From NCBI RefSeq assembly GCF_002127325.2, contig NC_035433.2:87537350-87601349 (forward strand): a stretch of 64,000 nucleotides of DNA, read 5' to 3'. The stretch is from Helianthus annuus. Its lineage: Eukaryota; Streptophyta; Magnoliopsida; Asterales; Asteraceae. The translations under genes and the position numbers were made by a program. Each line of letters starts with the position of its first letter. Positions within the stretch are counted from its first letter, which is position 1. This document shows, piece after piece, positions 1 through 11,080 of the stretch. The notes beneath the pieces are model-generated. The model saw only the letters and a list, made by a program, of their open reading frames with translations. It was not told the DNA's origin and ran no database searches.

Positions 1-440
1 GCATACAATAAGTTATTGCAACTTATATGTTTTTTTTTTTGTTTCGGATGATAGGAAATACCGTATGATTTTGCAACCTTATTGTGGGGAGAACAACTTC
101 CATATGTCAATGTCTTAAAATTATTGATGATGGTTTATCGTGACTCATTTAGTTATAATTTTTGTATTTAGTTAATTGTTAATTCTTTAAAGATGCCTTT
201 AATTTCATTTTTAAAGTTGTTTTTGTTTCTATAAACAGATTACTGTTGTTAAAGATGATTTTTGTATTCAGAATTATGATTCGGTTTCTGTAAATAGACT
301 TTGTTTCTATAAATATATTACCATTGTATATTTTTTAAAACAATGGTTACTTCCTTTGCAGTTATGGATCCTAAAAACAACTCTCATTCGTTGTTAAAGT
401 TGATTGAGGAATATGATCCTATATTTTTGGTATGTTTCCT
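1..440 (+). other. possible exon remnants of an unidentified gene, left of the retrotransposon
   Basis: AT-rich sequence with one exon-like block at about 363-429: it follows a TTTGCAG acceptor, reads MDPKNNSHSLLKLIEEYDP and then IFL, and stops at a GTATGT donor. A second block at about 67-120 can be read as YDFATLLWGEQLPYVNVLK, faintly like the LWG strand of replication-protein-A OB folds. That resemblance is weak and I do not assign a family. No full gene can be assembled because the window begins here and the retrotransposon follows at 543. The blocks may be exons of a gene whose intron received the element, or simply debris. Confidence 0.22.
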
Positions 441-537
441 TAGTGATTTGATTTTTAAATTTTAAATTTTGAAATCAATCATTATTTTAAATTTAAATTT
501 TGAAGTAAACCATTATTTTGTTTGATTTTAAATTTAT
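441..537. repeat. AT-rich repeat, copy left of the retrotransposon
   Basis: About 97 bases rich in TTTAAATTT and TTTGATTTTAAATTT. They recur almost unchanged at 11224-11325, on the other side of the retrotransposon (both contain GAAGTAAACCATTATT and a preceding AGTGATTTGATTTT). A more degenerate third copy lies at 11085-11150. The likely explanation is a pre-existing tandem repeat into which the retrotransposon inserted. Confidence 0.6.
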
Positions 538-542
538 AATTA

Positions 543-2237
543 TGATGTGTGTAAAATGCAACATATAAATTACATCAAATGAGGCATAAAACTAACCCTT
601 TTTAAGTACTAATGTTGGAAAAAGAGTGTTTTTGTCTTCCTTTTGTATTTACAGGATTAAATGAGCTCAAATTAACAAAAGGAGCAAAAAGACAGCTAAA
701 TCTAACATAAATACAAGAAAAGGAACATAAGTGGATCGCCCGACCCCTTGACAGCATCCTCCCAAGCAAAATAGAGAAGGCAGAAGACTGAACACGCCCC
801 ATGCTCAGCCAGCACAGGGTCGTGCCCAAGAAGCAGCAGAAAAGACAAACCAGTAGAAGCTTCTATTGCCCACCATGGGGCCGTGCCCAGTGAACACGGG
901 GGCGTGGCGAAAGTACTGCAGGCGCATTAATTGTAATTGCGAATTACAATTAATGAAGAGAGAGAGTGTCAGACAGGCACGGGGCCGTGCCCAGCGGACA
1001 TGGGGCCGTGCGCAGCCTTCTGTTCAGCCTATAAATAGGAGTGCTTGGTTTCATTGCAACTCATCCCTTGGCACACCACCTCTCTCACACTTCATCCAGC
1101 ACCCACCACCACCATAACACCATCATCCACCACCATCATCCATTGTCCATCATAGAGTGTGTGAGTCGTCTCGGGATCCAAGATTGATCGTAAGAGTTCT
1201 TGACAATCAAGGCCATGTTTGCCTAAGTCTCTTACATCACTTGGTGAAGACAAGTGTTTAGTATAATACTTTTTATTTTTAATCTTTTGCACTTTTTATT
1301 TGGTTTTGTATTAATGACTTTAATAACTAGTTGCTTATGTTGAAGGTGATCTTTCCTTATCGTTTGTCTGTGGTGTCTTGGCATTATTTTACTGTCTATA
1401 TAAAATAAAAGATTTTCACCATTCATATCTCCACGGTCTATATGGAGGTATGTTGGCTACCTGGTCGGGGGTTAAGGGAACGGTTTGGTAAGGGTCTTGC
1501 CCTTGTTCAGCGTTTAGAGGTCCTGCAAGGGACCTGAGTCAAATTTAGTAGGATCTCCTTCAATACCCATAGGTATTGGATGGCGGGGATCCAAACTCTT
1601 TGACCCCCTCATAAGTTAACTACTATTAATACTATAACCCGGCTATTTAGGACTGTATCCCTGCTGACTCGGACTACTTAGTCGAGGGTAACGTCACCTC
1701 CAAAAGAGGGGCCTACCATAATTTGCATTAATAACTTAATTCATTATCTTTCAATAATCCGACCCTTTAGGATTGTATTCTTGCTGACTCAAACTACTGG
1801 GTTAAGGGTAACGTCGCCTTCAAAAGAGGGGCCTACTACAATAACTAAGATAATCTCTTAAACACGTGCAAAAGTGCGAAAATAATCAAAGGTTATACTA
1901 ATACACGAGTCGGATCCAAGTGATTCATCTTGTCTATCTGTTTTTATTTTTATTTTATTTTTCAGCATTTAGTTAGTTTTTATTTTCTTAGTTTAAAAAT
2001 CTTTTCTAACTTTTTTGATTTGATTAGACGTTGAGGATAAACCGGTACTAAAAGCTCTTGTGTCCTTGGACGACCTCGGTATCTTACCAACACTATATTA
2101 CGTCCACGATGGGTGCACTTGCCCATATGTGTGTTTAGTGTTAGTAAATATCGTGTTTTATAAATTTAAAACTTGGCTAAAAGTGTAAAAAGGGCTTAAA
2201 ATATACATCTAAAATATATATACATTGACATGCATCA
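543..2237 (+). repeat. 5' LTR
   Basis: 1,695 bases bounded by TGATG and GCATCA. It carries the paired GC palindromes at about 790-1017 and then a TATA box at 1030-1037. It is 21 bases longer than the 3' LTR, mostly because one extra copy of the CACGGGGCCGTG-type motif lies at about 996-1017. Confidence 0.93.
1030..1037 (+). promoter_or_regulatory. LTR TATA box
   Basis: TATAAATA inside CCTATAAATAGG, just downstream of the GC-palindrome cluster in the 5' LTR. An identical copy lies at 9868-9875 in the 3' LTR. It is the probable core promoter of the element, with transcription expected to begin about 30 bases downstream. Confidence 0.65.
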
Positions 2238-2244
2238 AGTTTTT

Positions 2245-2262
2245 TGGCGCCGCTGCCGGGGA
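2245..2262 (+). other. primer-binding site (tRNA-Asp type)
   Basis: TGGCGCCGCTGCCGGGGA starts 7 bases after the 5' LTR. It is complementary to the 3' end of plant tRNA-Asp (CCCCGGCAACGGCGCCA) except for one position. This is the primer choice usual for Athila-type elements. Confidence 0.85.
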
Positions 2263-2526
2263 CACAATGATTTTAAGAAAGTTAGGAATCAACGGCCTAA
2301 TCCTATTTTTATTTTTCTTTTTAATTTTTTAGGATTTTCTTAGTTTTTCAGCTTCTGCAGAGCTCAGCATGGGTCGTGCCTGCTGAACACGCCCCCGTGC
2401 CCAATCATTGGAACTGGCAATCCTGTTTTAAGTCAGACAGTAAGTTGAACACGGGGCCGTGCCCACTCAACACGCCCCCGTGCCCAAGATTCACTTACTG
2501 AAAACAGAACCGTTAGATCCCGGTGG

Positions 2527-2955
2527 TTGGTAATTTCTGACACAAACATGAGTGATGGTAATTCTTTTTACTTTCGGCACTCTTATGGTACGTGGTGTCA
2601 ATTATGTGGAGGCGAACATAAAGAATTAGAATGTTACTTTCTAAATTATAGGCTCCACTACATAGACCCACCGACTCCTTATAACCTTAAGAGGGGCGAA
2701 AGTAAAAATAATCACTATCTCTCCCTCGAATGCGCCCAGCCAGATATTCTAGGAGAAATGCTCCTTGACGAGTTATTTCAACTAGAAGATCTAATTTTAA
2801 ATTGGTCAAAAGAGCTTAGGAAGGATTTCATTGATCCACCCCAAGATGATGACCATGAAGAAATGTTGGGATCGCATTCCAACAACCTCGTTGCTTCCAA
2901 AAATACCTTCATACCTAGCGAAGACTTGGACGTCCCTGTGCCGATTGTGCCGTGA
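2527..2955 (+). pseudogene. gag-like ORF fragment with a zinc-knuckle-like motif
   Basis: 142-codon frame. Residues 23-35 (CQLCGGEHKELEC) form a CX2CX3HX4C motif. This resembles the CxxCGGxH knuckle of Athila/Tat gag proteins but is one residue shorter between C and H than the classical retroviral knuckle. The rest is acidic and has no recognised domain. It sits directly after the primer site, where gag is expected, but is far shorter than a full gag (usually several hundred residues). The next frame (2952-3209) overlaps its end by four bases, so the pair may once have been one frame. Function in this copy is doubtful. Confidence 0.5.
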
Positions 2956-3209
2956 AGGACTCTCCATCGACTTCGTTCGGTGCATACATAGACCTGAGCG
3001 ATTCGGCATATACCTTCTTTAACGAGAGCCCGGGAAAGGGTTGGACTTGTCCACCTAGAATGAAAATAGGAATTACCCTCACCGACAACCTCTTGCGTTC
3101 TCGCCTTAGTCTAGGACAATTAAGGTATCTTAGGCACTTTGGGGTTGTTCCCACCAGTAAGGAACCACCCGATATCAATAAGATCCTTAGAAGTGAAAAA
3201 ACTCCATAA
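2952..3209 (+). pseudogene. short ORF following the gag-like frame
   Basis: 85 codons open from a GTG that overlaps the previous stop; there is no ATG near the start. It contains GYIDLSDSAYTFF-like and LGQLRYLRHFGVVP stretches that I cannot place in a family. It is probably the shifted continuation of the preceding gag-like frame or an element-specific ORF. Confidence 0.3.
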
Positions 3210-6200
3210 GACAGCTTCCAGACACGGGGCCGTGTCCAGGTCAACACGCCCCCGTGCTCACCTAAAAGATTCTCTGCCGATTTTGTCAAAATACGGACAA
3301 AATGTGTCAGGATTTCATTTGCACACGGGGCCGTGTCCAACCGACACAGGGTCGTGTCCAGTGCGCTGTCGTTTTCTTTAAATGCAGCTTGATTCCTGCT
3401 CATTTTTTACCACTTCCAAAGACAGAGATTCCTGGGATCTTCACTTATACCATCCTAGGTAAGTTCTAAAAGAAGGTTCCCAAGAACCCTCTTGTCCCTT
3501 CCATTTTTATTCATTACCTCTTCTTTCAAATTTTTTCAAACATTTCCTCCATGAAAGCTTGGAAACTCCATGATTCCAACCTTTTATGTGAAGTTTGTAA
3601 GATTATTTGCTAAGGATTCTTGTTTAAAGTTAGTTGTATAACTTTGTTTTAAATTATCTGTGCTTAAAACCCAGCTGAAAATCATAAAAATAATTTAAAA
3701 CTCCAAAACTCCTTAGCCTAAAATCCTGCAGACAAGTGGACACGGGGCCGTGCTCAGCGCGCACGGGGCAGTGCCCGAGGCTCTGTTTTGTAAAAATTTA
3801 GCTTTCTTCGGTTTATTTCTCATAAATGGCAAGCAGAACAAGCGGAACCTCTTCAAGGAGTAACCGACAAGGGAGGAGATCATCAACGGCAGAAGACTCT
3901 CTTGTAAACTATGTTTACTGTCACACCCCGATTTCCACGTGTCTCACCGGTGGGCCCGGTGGGGGATTGTCGTGACATAGTTGGCAACAATATAGTCAAA
4001 CCACACAATATATGAATGCAAAGTGGAAGCATAAAGATAAATATATTTCAACATTAACTGTAATATCAAAGTATCACCATTGTTGAAATAAAATCCACAG
4101 GGGATCAATAATAATAACAAAAGTATTGTTCAACAAACGAAGGCATCCTTAAGCTTGCGAGACTCTTTTAAGATGCTAAGGAGATATAGCCAGCCAATTA
4201 CGTTTAGTACCTGCATTTAATCTTTTTGGGAAAATACGTCAGTTTACACTGGTAAATACATTCAACCGACACTTTTGAAAAATGTTTATTAAAATTGATT
4301 TGAATGCACAAGGCACAAATCCTTTTATAACTTGGGATAATTATTTAATATTATAATCTTGTGAACGAATTACATGTTCCTTTGCGTTCAGTAGCCCGGA
4401 TCAAGTCCGGGTTAAAGATCAATAGACACACCACATTGATCTATTTATGCACTGACGAGTGTACGCCTACACTCTGCGCTTAGGTCGTGGCCATTTCGTA
4501 AAATGATGCCAGGGATATCCGGGACATGGTCATTAACCCCCCAAAGGCTTTTAAGTAACAAGACTGTTTAAACGAGCCGATCAAATTTATTCAATTACCC
4601 ACTCAACGGTGAAGAATTTGATGCCCGATCAAGCGGTATGCTATATACCGTAACCCAAGCCCGTATAACGGAAAATAAGTTAAAAGTATTTACCTGAGCA
4701 AAGTATATATCAAAATAAGCAAATTGCAAGTAGCTTTTACTGGTCCTCCTAATCTGGAACGAAGGTTTTATAATAACCTATTAGAATCCTAACGGGTCTT
4801 TAATTAAGCTTAAGCTTAGACCGGCTAGTTTCAAAGATACGGTTCGTACGCACGATTAAGCGAAGACCGGATAGAATGTGATTTAGACCCGACAAGTTTG
4901 AAGACTTGTTCAATATGGGTTTATTATTCACATTCTGGATTTTTGAGATAAAACCGTTAAGGTTTGACCCGTCTCGGCTAATTTATGTAAACTTGTTACA
5001 TAACCCGAACCGTACGCGTAATAAGCGTGACAGGTATTCATGAGAGCTATAGACAGGTCCCCTAAGTTAATTATGCCTCAAATATGTTGTGACATCAGTA
5101 AGATGCCTTTCATTATGCCCGAAACGTGTTTAAACACAAACTAGGCCCCGTAGGGGTATTTTGGTAATTTCACATAAGCCGAAAAGCTCAAAACTGGAGT
5201 CTGAGTTTTATCAACCTTTGCTTACTGTTAAAATATTATGATTTGCTTCTTATCTCAGTAGGTATCAACCCGGGTATGTCTAATATAATTTTGTTACATA
5301 CTTTGCGTTAAAAACGCTTAATAAGGCGATTAAAGGCCATTTCCGGGTTCTATACTTAAATCTGATATTTTTATATTTCCAGAAGGCTTAAAATAATCTA
5401 TTTATCATATGTGATCAGTAGCAAAAGGTTTGAAGTCGTTTAGATATGCGAAACTCATTTTATGGTCCGTAAGGGCAAAACCGACGATTACCGGATTAAG
5501 CCTACGACTACTAGTTATGCTCAGACTAAAATTAATTAAAAATATTCAAAAATCCCAAAATAATATATTACATCAGTGGGTATTAAGTTTGATACCAAAA
5601 AGTAGGCTTAACTAGGCTATACGCTAATTACGCCATTTTATTAACATAAAGCATTCATTTTGCGATAATGAGCATAACTCTTAATCTACAATTCAAATTG
5701 ATGTCAAACTTTGCATACACGTTTATATATCAGTAATTAAAGTTTCTACTCTTTTACATTTCCAAAAATCACGTTTTAAGGCAATAAGGGCATAATGGTC
5801 AACATATGGGCAATTAACGGAATTATGCATATTAATTGGATAACTAATGATCCGAGGTGTATAATCACAGAGGGTTATACTAGCATGTAACCTGGTCCAA
5901 ATAAGGCTCTACGGTATTTTTGAAACATACCATAACGGGTCAGAACTGATAGTCAAAGTGAAAGTCAAACTATGTGACTTTCGGTTCCGAACCGGGTCTT
6001 TATAGTAAATTGTCGGGTTGAACATGTTTAGACATGTCCTTACACTAATTACCAAGTTATATTAATGATAAAACAGGTTATAAGTGTTCTACATTGTTAA
6101 TCATGCATAAATCGCATTTTAAACTTTCTGTTGACTTTTTAATTACACGTTTGACCCGACTTTTGACCTAGTTAGTGTGGTGATCAGGGGGAACCCTCTT

Positions 6201-6464
6201 AAGGGTTTATTACCCACATAGATACCAACTTATAACTACTTTTAATTCGAGATATGACTGAGCCATTGATGACTAATCTCGAAGTCAAACCGTAATTACG
6301 ACGGTTTGATTTCTAGCTAAATAACTAAGCTAAACTCAATTTAGAAAGGATTGAACACTTACTGAAGTCATAAGCTTGATTAGGGAACACTTGAGAGGAA
6401 TTTGAGCTCCAGAAGTGGTCCTCAAATGCAGATGAAGGTGTGAGGAACTTGTTGCCACAATGTG

Positions 6465-6475
6465 GCCTTTTATAG
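6465..6475 (-). promoter_or_regulatory. TATA box of the nested solo LTR
   Basis: CCTATAAAAGG on the minus strand. The four GC-rich palindromes TTACGGNCCGTAAG (6651-6760) lie about 180-290 bases upstream of it, so the LTR promoter reads leftwards. Confidence 0.65.
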
Positions 6476-6650
6476 GCAATGAAGATCATTAAGATCATCA
6501 CAACAAGGCCTACAAGTGCTCCTTGATGATCAACAACTGTCCCTTAGTGCTAGAAGATGATTAGGGGTCGCCCATATCTTTGGAAAATCTTTACATTAAT
6601 GATTTACCGTTTACAACAGCCAACAGCCAACTTTCTGTCGCTGGGCGTTG

Positions 6651-6760
6651 CTTACGGACCGTATGGCATGGCCCTTGCGGTCCGTAAGCCTATGGCGGAA
6701 ACATTTTTACCCCTTCACCCCCTTACGGCCCGTAAGGCAGGACCCTTACGGTCCGTAAGC
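6651..6760. repeat. cluster of TTACGG..CCGTAA palindromes in the solo LTR
   Basis: Units CTTACGGACCGTA, TTGCGGTCCGTAAG, CTTACGGCCCGTAAGG and CTTACGGTCCGTAAG occur as two pairs within 110 bases. Each is a near-perfect inverted repeat of about 14 bases. They are clearly visible in the sequence; function is unknown. Confidence 0.75.
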
Positions 6761-7789
6761 GCTTAACAGAGGCAAAAAAAATTTAACCTTTCAAGCATTG
6801 AATGGTCAACTTGCAATAAATAATTTTTGTGCTTGGAACAAGTCAGTATGAGGTTTTTCTTAACCCATGCTTGGTCAGTATCATAATGCATCATGGGTTT
6901 GCACAAGGATGGGCTTATAAATAATTATTTGCATTGCATTATTTTCTTAGGATTTAGATTAGTAACTTGGACATCCTTGGTTAATAGTAATTACCGGATT
7001 AAGACATATTAGATGCTTATTAATTATGCTTAGGGTCTTGGGATTTATAATGAAGAAGTCGCTCAGAGGTAAAATTAACATGTCGACATGTTCAACAATC
7101 CTATCGTACATTTTAATTACATCCGGGTTTACAATACTTTTGTCGTATGCGACACGTGTCATTTATTTATTGGACACAAAATTCCGAGGTGTTACGTTTA
7201 CGCTCTAAGAGAGGCTATTGATGAAATGACGGGAGTGGAAGAAGCATTGGTCGACCGTATCAACCATCTAACGGTGGGACTGGAGGGATGTCTTCGAGAG
7301 GTAAACCTCTTGCACCAGAGGTTAAACCTTCTCGCCTCCCCGCCTTTAGTACCTATAATAACCCAAAGGGCGTGGAACATGGTACCCGAAGTCATCATAC
7401 CGGCCGAATGGTACGCCATCACCCTGAGTCTCCGCAAAGGGTAGTGCAAGGAGTCCCGGTGAGTGTTCCCCCTCCTCCACAAGTTGCTGAGGAAAGTGAA
7501 GCTGCCTTCTTCCTTCCGAGGGAGATAGAAGAATGGCTTTAGCAACATCTAGGGGAGAAAACCGTCGGCCGAAAGTACTTCTACATCGGGAAACTATTCT
7601 TGAAATTTTCTTGAAAAGTAGAACTCCTTTTGATAACCTCGTGTACCTCCTGACCTAATTAGTTAAGTTTTTTTTGTTATTTTAGGAATATTATGTATCT
7701 CTCTATGTTTTTAATGGAATGATGGTTTTTAAGGATTAAATGGTTCATAATGAATAAAACACACTCATGGTGGTAAGGGATGATAAGGG

Positions 7790-8060
7790 AAATGAGAAAC
7801 ATGGCCCCATGCACAGGAACAAGGCCACACGTCAACAATTTCTCCGTTACAGTAGGTTCAGCACGGGCCGTGCCCAGCCAACACGGCCCCGTGCTGAACA
7901 CCCTGCAGAAAAATGCCCAGTTCAGGTAACTGGATACGGGCCGTGTTCACCAGACACGCCCCCGTGTCCAGGCTTCTGTTTCTTTTCTTTGATTATCGTT
8001 ACTGGCACCTGAACACGGGGCCGTGCCCGGTCCCCACGGGGCCGTGTCCAGACTGCCAGT
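7790..8060. repeat. internal cluster of CACGGGGCCGTG-type palindromes
   Basis: Several units occur in pairs, e.g. CACGGGCCGTGCCCAG with CACGGCCCCGTG (about 7862-7896), ACGGGCCGTG with CACGCCCCCGTG (about 7935-7969) and CACGGGGCCGTG twice (8013-8050). The same motif occurs at 2369-2487, 3222-3362 and 3736-3775 in the internal region and in both LTRs. Confidence 0.8.
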
Positions 8061-8128
8061 AACATAAATTTTTGCTTTTAACACCATGTTACACATCTAA
8101 TCAACCTAAAAATTTATTTTTGGGACAC

Positions 8129-8167
8129 ATTGAGGACAATGTGTAATTTAAGTGTGGGGGGGGGGAT
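8129..8167 (+). other. second polypurine-tract-like sequence, internal
   Basis: TTGAGGACAATGTGTAATTT followed by AAGTGTGGGGGGGGGG. It closely resembles the sequence just before the 3' LTR (TTGAGGACAAGCAAAGATTC then AAGTGTGGGGGTATT). It may act as an internal plus-strand primer or be a duplicated remnant of an older element end. Confidence 0.5.
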
Positions 8168-9387
8168 GCTAAAACCTTGAAATTTTGCAAGTCCTAATAA
8201 CAAGCCTTACACAAAACTCTATTGGAACCGCTAATCACCCCAAAATTTTTCAAAAATTTTCATTTTTTTTACTTGTCTAAAGTTTAAGTTGGGAATTCTA
8301 AGACTAACAAGGTTATATTTTTACAAATTTACAACCGATAGCGTCGTGATAAAAAGAACTAACATAAGAAAATTATGGCATGACAAGCTTAGTTAAAATT
8401 CAATTATATATACTTGATCACATAGAAAATACCCATTCCCACAAAAAAGTGAGTTTTGAGCCTTTATTGAGCATACGAATATACATCTTTACGCTAAATG
8501 CTCATTTTTCGTTTCTTGTGTGAATAGCCGCTTGGTTCTTACGACTCTAGAACTTGCCACGACAATTCATTCCCGGTCCTTACCAACTTAAACCCAAGTA
8601 AGTAAATGATGGAGGCATTAGGACTAACCCTTTTTCTCTCAAAACCATTATTTTTTTTATTTTTCTTTTCACCTACCCAAAAACTCCCCCTAGTTAACCC
8701 CTTTGAGCCTAAACCTTTCATTTCTTTACCCTAAAAACCTTTTTACCCACCAAAAACCCTTTTTATTTTTACCCTTTTATTTTAGTAACAAGCTCGGTTT
8801 TCGTGTGACTTAAAAAAATGAATGAAGTTAGAAATAAACAAACAAAGCTCTTAAAACAAAAGCTTGTTTGAAGAAACACTTCATAAAGAATAAAAAGTCA
8901 CTAAAACAAAATGTTTTACGAAAACCGACGCTTTTTACGCTTTTCGCCCTTTTACTAACCACTAACCTTTAGCCCAAGCCTTTACCCAAAAAGTCCTCTT
9001 GATATTTACAAAGGTAAAAAGTTAAAAACGAGGAGGATTGATTGCTTGGCAAGCCTATGGTAGGAATAAGTTCCATGCCGCTCTCGAGTGATTCACTAAA
9101 AAAATACACATTCGGCCGAGTGTGAGTGATTTCTCCCCTGAGGTATGTGAACTTGTATCTAAATGGAATTTTAAAAAGACATGCTATGCCCAGATAAGTA
9201 ATTTCTCTTATGAAACGTTCTAAATAAATCATAACGAATAGGATTGTAAATAAATAAAAATAAAACCCAATAAAAATCTTGGATTCTCGACACTCTATGA
9301 CAAGCCAAAACCTTCTCTTCTACCCATTCCATTTGGGAGTGTAAGCCACATATTAAAGAGTTTTGCTTGAGGACAAGCAAAGATTCA

Positions 9388-9401
9388 AGTGTGGGGGTAT
9401 T
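9388..9401 (+). other. polypurine tract before the 3' LTR
   Basis: AGTGTGGGGGTATT immediately precedes the TGATG start of the 3' LTR. The usual Athila/Tat TTGAGGACAAGCAAAG block lies just upstream (9367-9382). It primes plus-strand DNA synthesis. Confidence 0.8.
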
Positions 9402-11075
9402 TGATGTGTGTAAAATGCAACATATAAATTACATCAAATGAGGCATAAAACTAACCCTTTTTAAGTACTAATGTTGGAAAAAGAGTGTTTTTGTCTTCCT
9501 TTTGTATTTTCAGGATTAAATGAGCTCAAATTAACAAAAGGAGCAAAAAGACAGCTAAATCTAACATAAATACAAGAAAAGGAACATAAGTGGATCGCCC
9601 GACCTCTTGACAGCATCCTCCCAAGCAAAATAGAGAAGGCAGAAGACTGAACACGCCCCGTGCTCAGCCAGCACGGGGCCGTGCCCAAGAAGCAGCAGAA
9701 AAGACAAACCAGTAGAAGCTTCTATTGCCCACCACGGGGCCGTGCCCAGTGAACACGGGGGCGTGGCGAAAGTACTGCAGGCGCATTAATTGTAATTGCG
9801 AATTACAATTAATGAAGAGAGAGAGTGTCAGACAGGCACGGGGCCGTGCCCAGCCTTCTGTTCAGCCTATAAATAGGAGTGCTTGGTTTCATTGCAACTC
9901 ATCCCTAGGCACACCACCTCTCTCACACTTCATCCAGCACCCACCACCACCAGAACACCATCATCCACCACCATCATCCATTGTCCATCATAGAGTGTGT
10001 GAGTCGTCTCGGGATCCAAGATTGATCGTAAGAGTTCTTAACAATCAAGGCCATGTTTGCCTAAGTCTCTTACATCACTTGGTGAAGACAAGTGTTTAGT
10101 ATAATACTTTTTATTTTTAATCTTTTGCACTTTTTATTTGGTTTTGTATTAATGACTTTAATAACTAGTTGCTTATGTTGAAGGTGATCTTTCCTTATCG
10201 TTTGTCCGTGGTGTCTTGGCATTATTTTACTGTCTATATAAAATAAAAGATTTTCACCATTCATATCTCCACGGTCTATATGGAGGTATGTTGGCTACCT
10301 GGTCGGGGGTTAAGGGAACAGTTTGGTAAGGGTCTTGCCCTTGTTCAGCATTTAGAGGTCCTGCAAGGGACCTGGGTCAAATTTAGTAGGATCTCCTTCA
10401 ATACCCATAGGTATTGGATGGCGGGGATCCAAACTCTTTGACCCCCTCATAAGTTAACTACTATTAATACTAAAACCCGGCTATTTAGGACTGTATCCCT
10501 GCTGACTCAGACTACTTAGTCGAGGGTAACGTCACCTCCAAAAGAGGGGCCTACCATAATTTGCATTAATAACTTAATTCATTATCTTTCAATAATCCGA
10601 CCCTTTAGGATTGTATCCTTGCTGACTCAAACTACTGGGTTGAGGGTAACGTCGCCTTCAAAAGAGGGGCATACTACAATAACTAAGATAATCTCTTAAA
10701 CAAGTGCAAAAGTGCGAAAATAATCAAAGGTTATACTAATACACGAGTCGGATCCAAGTGATTCATCTTGTCTATCTGTTTTTATTTTGTTTTATTTTTC
10801 AACATTTAGTTAGTTTTTATTTTCTTAGTTTAAAAATCTTTTTCTAACTTTTTTGATTTGATTAGACGTTGAGGATAAACCAGTACTAAAAGCTCTTGTG
10901 TCCTTGGACGACCTCGGTATCTTATCAACACTATACTACGTCCACGATGGGTGCACTTGCCCATATGTGTGTTTAGTGTTAGTAAATATCATGTTTTATA
11001 AATCTAAAACTTGGCTAAAAGTGTAAAAAGGGCTTAAAATATACATCTAAAATATATATACACTGACATGCATCA
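9402..11075 (+). repeat. 3' LTR
   Basis: 1,674 bases, matching the 5' LTR throughout apart from about 27 substitutions (mostly transitions) and a missing 22-bp palindrome unit. It ends GCATCA and is followed by the AATTA target duplication. It carries TATAAATA at 9868-9875. Confidence 0.93.
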
Positions 11076-11080
11076 AATTA

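Larger units (their letters stand above)
3919..7196 (-). mobile_element. nested solo LTR (chromovirus/Tekay-like), inverted relative to its host element
   Basis: Begins TGTCACACCCCG and ends GAGGTGTTACG, so the ends are inverted. It is flanked by TTTAC at 3914-3918 and 7197-7201; the match extends to GTTTAC if the final G is counted as flank. Read on the minus strand it begins CGTAACACC, where TG would be normal, and ends GTGTGACA. A strong TATA box (CCTATAAAAGGCC) lies on the minus strand at 6463-6475. There are no coding regions and no second LTR, so unequal LTR-LTR recombination is the simplest origin. About 3.3 kb is long but within the range of plant chromovirus LTRs. The family name is inference. 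Confidence 0.75.
3826..7444 (+). pseudogene. retrotransposon ORF split by a nested solo LTR
   Basis: An ATG at 3826 opens 31 codons up to 3918. The frame resumes exactly at 7202, after the inserted LTR and the second copy of its target duplication, and runs 80 more codons to a stop at 7442-7444. The second part (ALREAIDEMTGVEEALVDRI onward) has heptad-like spacing of L, I and V, suggesting a coiled coil. An alternative frame at 7288-7542 continues with basic, proline-rich residues to EEWL, so there may also be a frameshift. The product is unknown. The clean restoration of frame shows the ORF was intact when the second element landed. Confidence 0.55.
543..11075 (+). mobile_element. non-autonomous Ty3/gypsy-type (Athila/Tat-like) LTR retrotransposon
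   Basis: Complete element with two long LTRs (543-2237 and 9402-11075), each starting TGATG and ending ATCA. It is flanked by a perfect 5-bp target duplication AATTA at 538-542 and 11076-11080. A primer site matching plant tRNA-Asp follows the 5' LTR, and a purine tract ending GTGTGGGGG precedes the 3' LTR; both are typical of Athila/Tat elements. Removing the nested solo LTR leaves an internal region of about 3.9 kb with only short gag-like ORFs. No protease, reverse transcriptase, RNase H or integrase motif is present, so the copy must depend on enzymes from another element. By hand count the LTRs differ at about 27 sites plus one 22-bp indel (about 1.6%), so the insertion is fairly recent. 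Confidence 0.93.

Noticed and set aside
7088..7444. 118-residue frame starting inside the solo LTR
   Set aside because: The part before 7202 belongs to the solo LTR; the real reading starts at 3826 and is interrupted, so the continuous frame is accidental.
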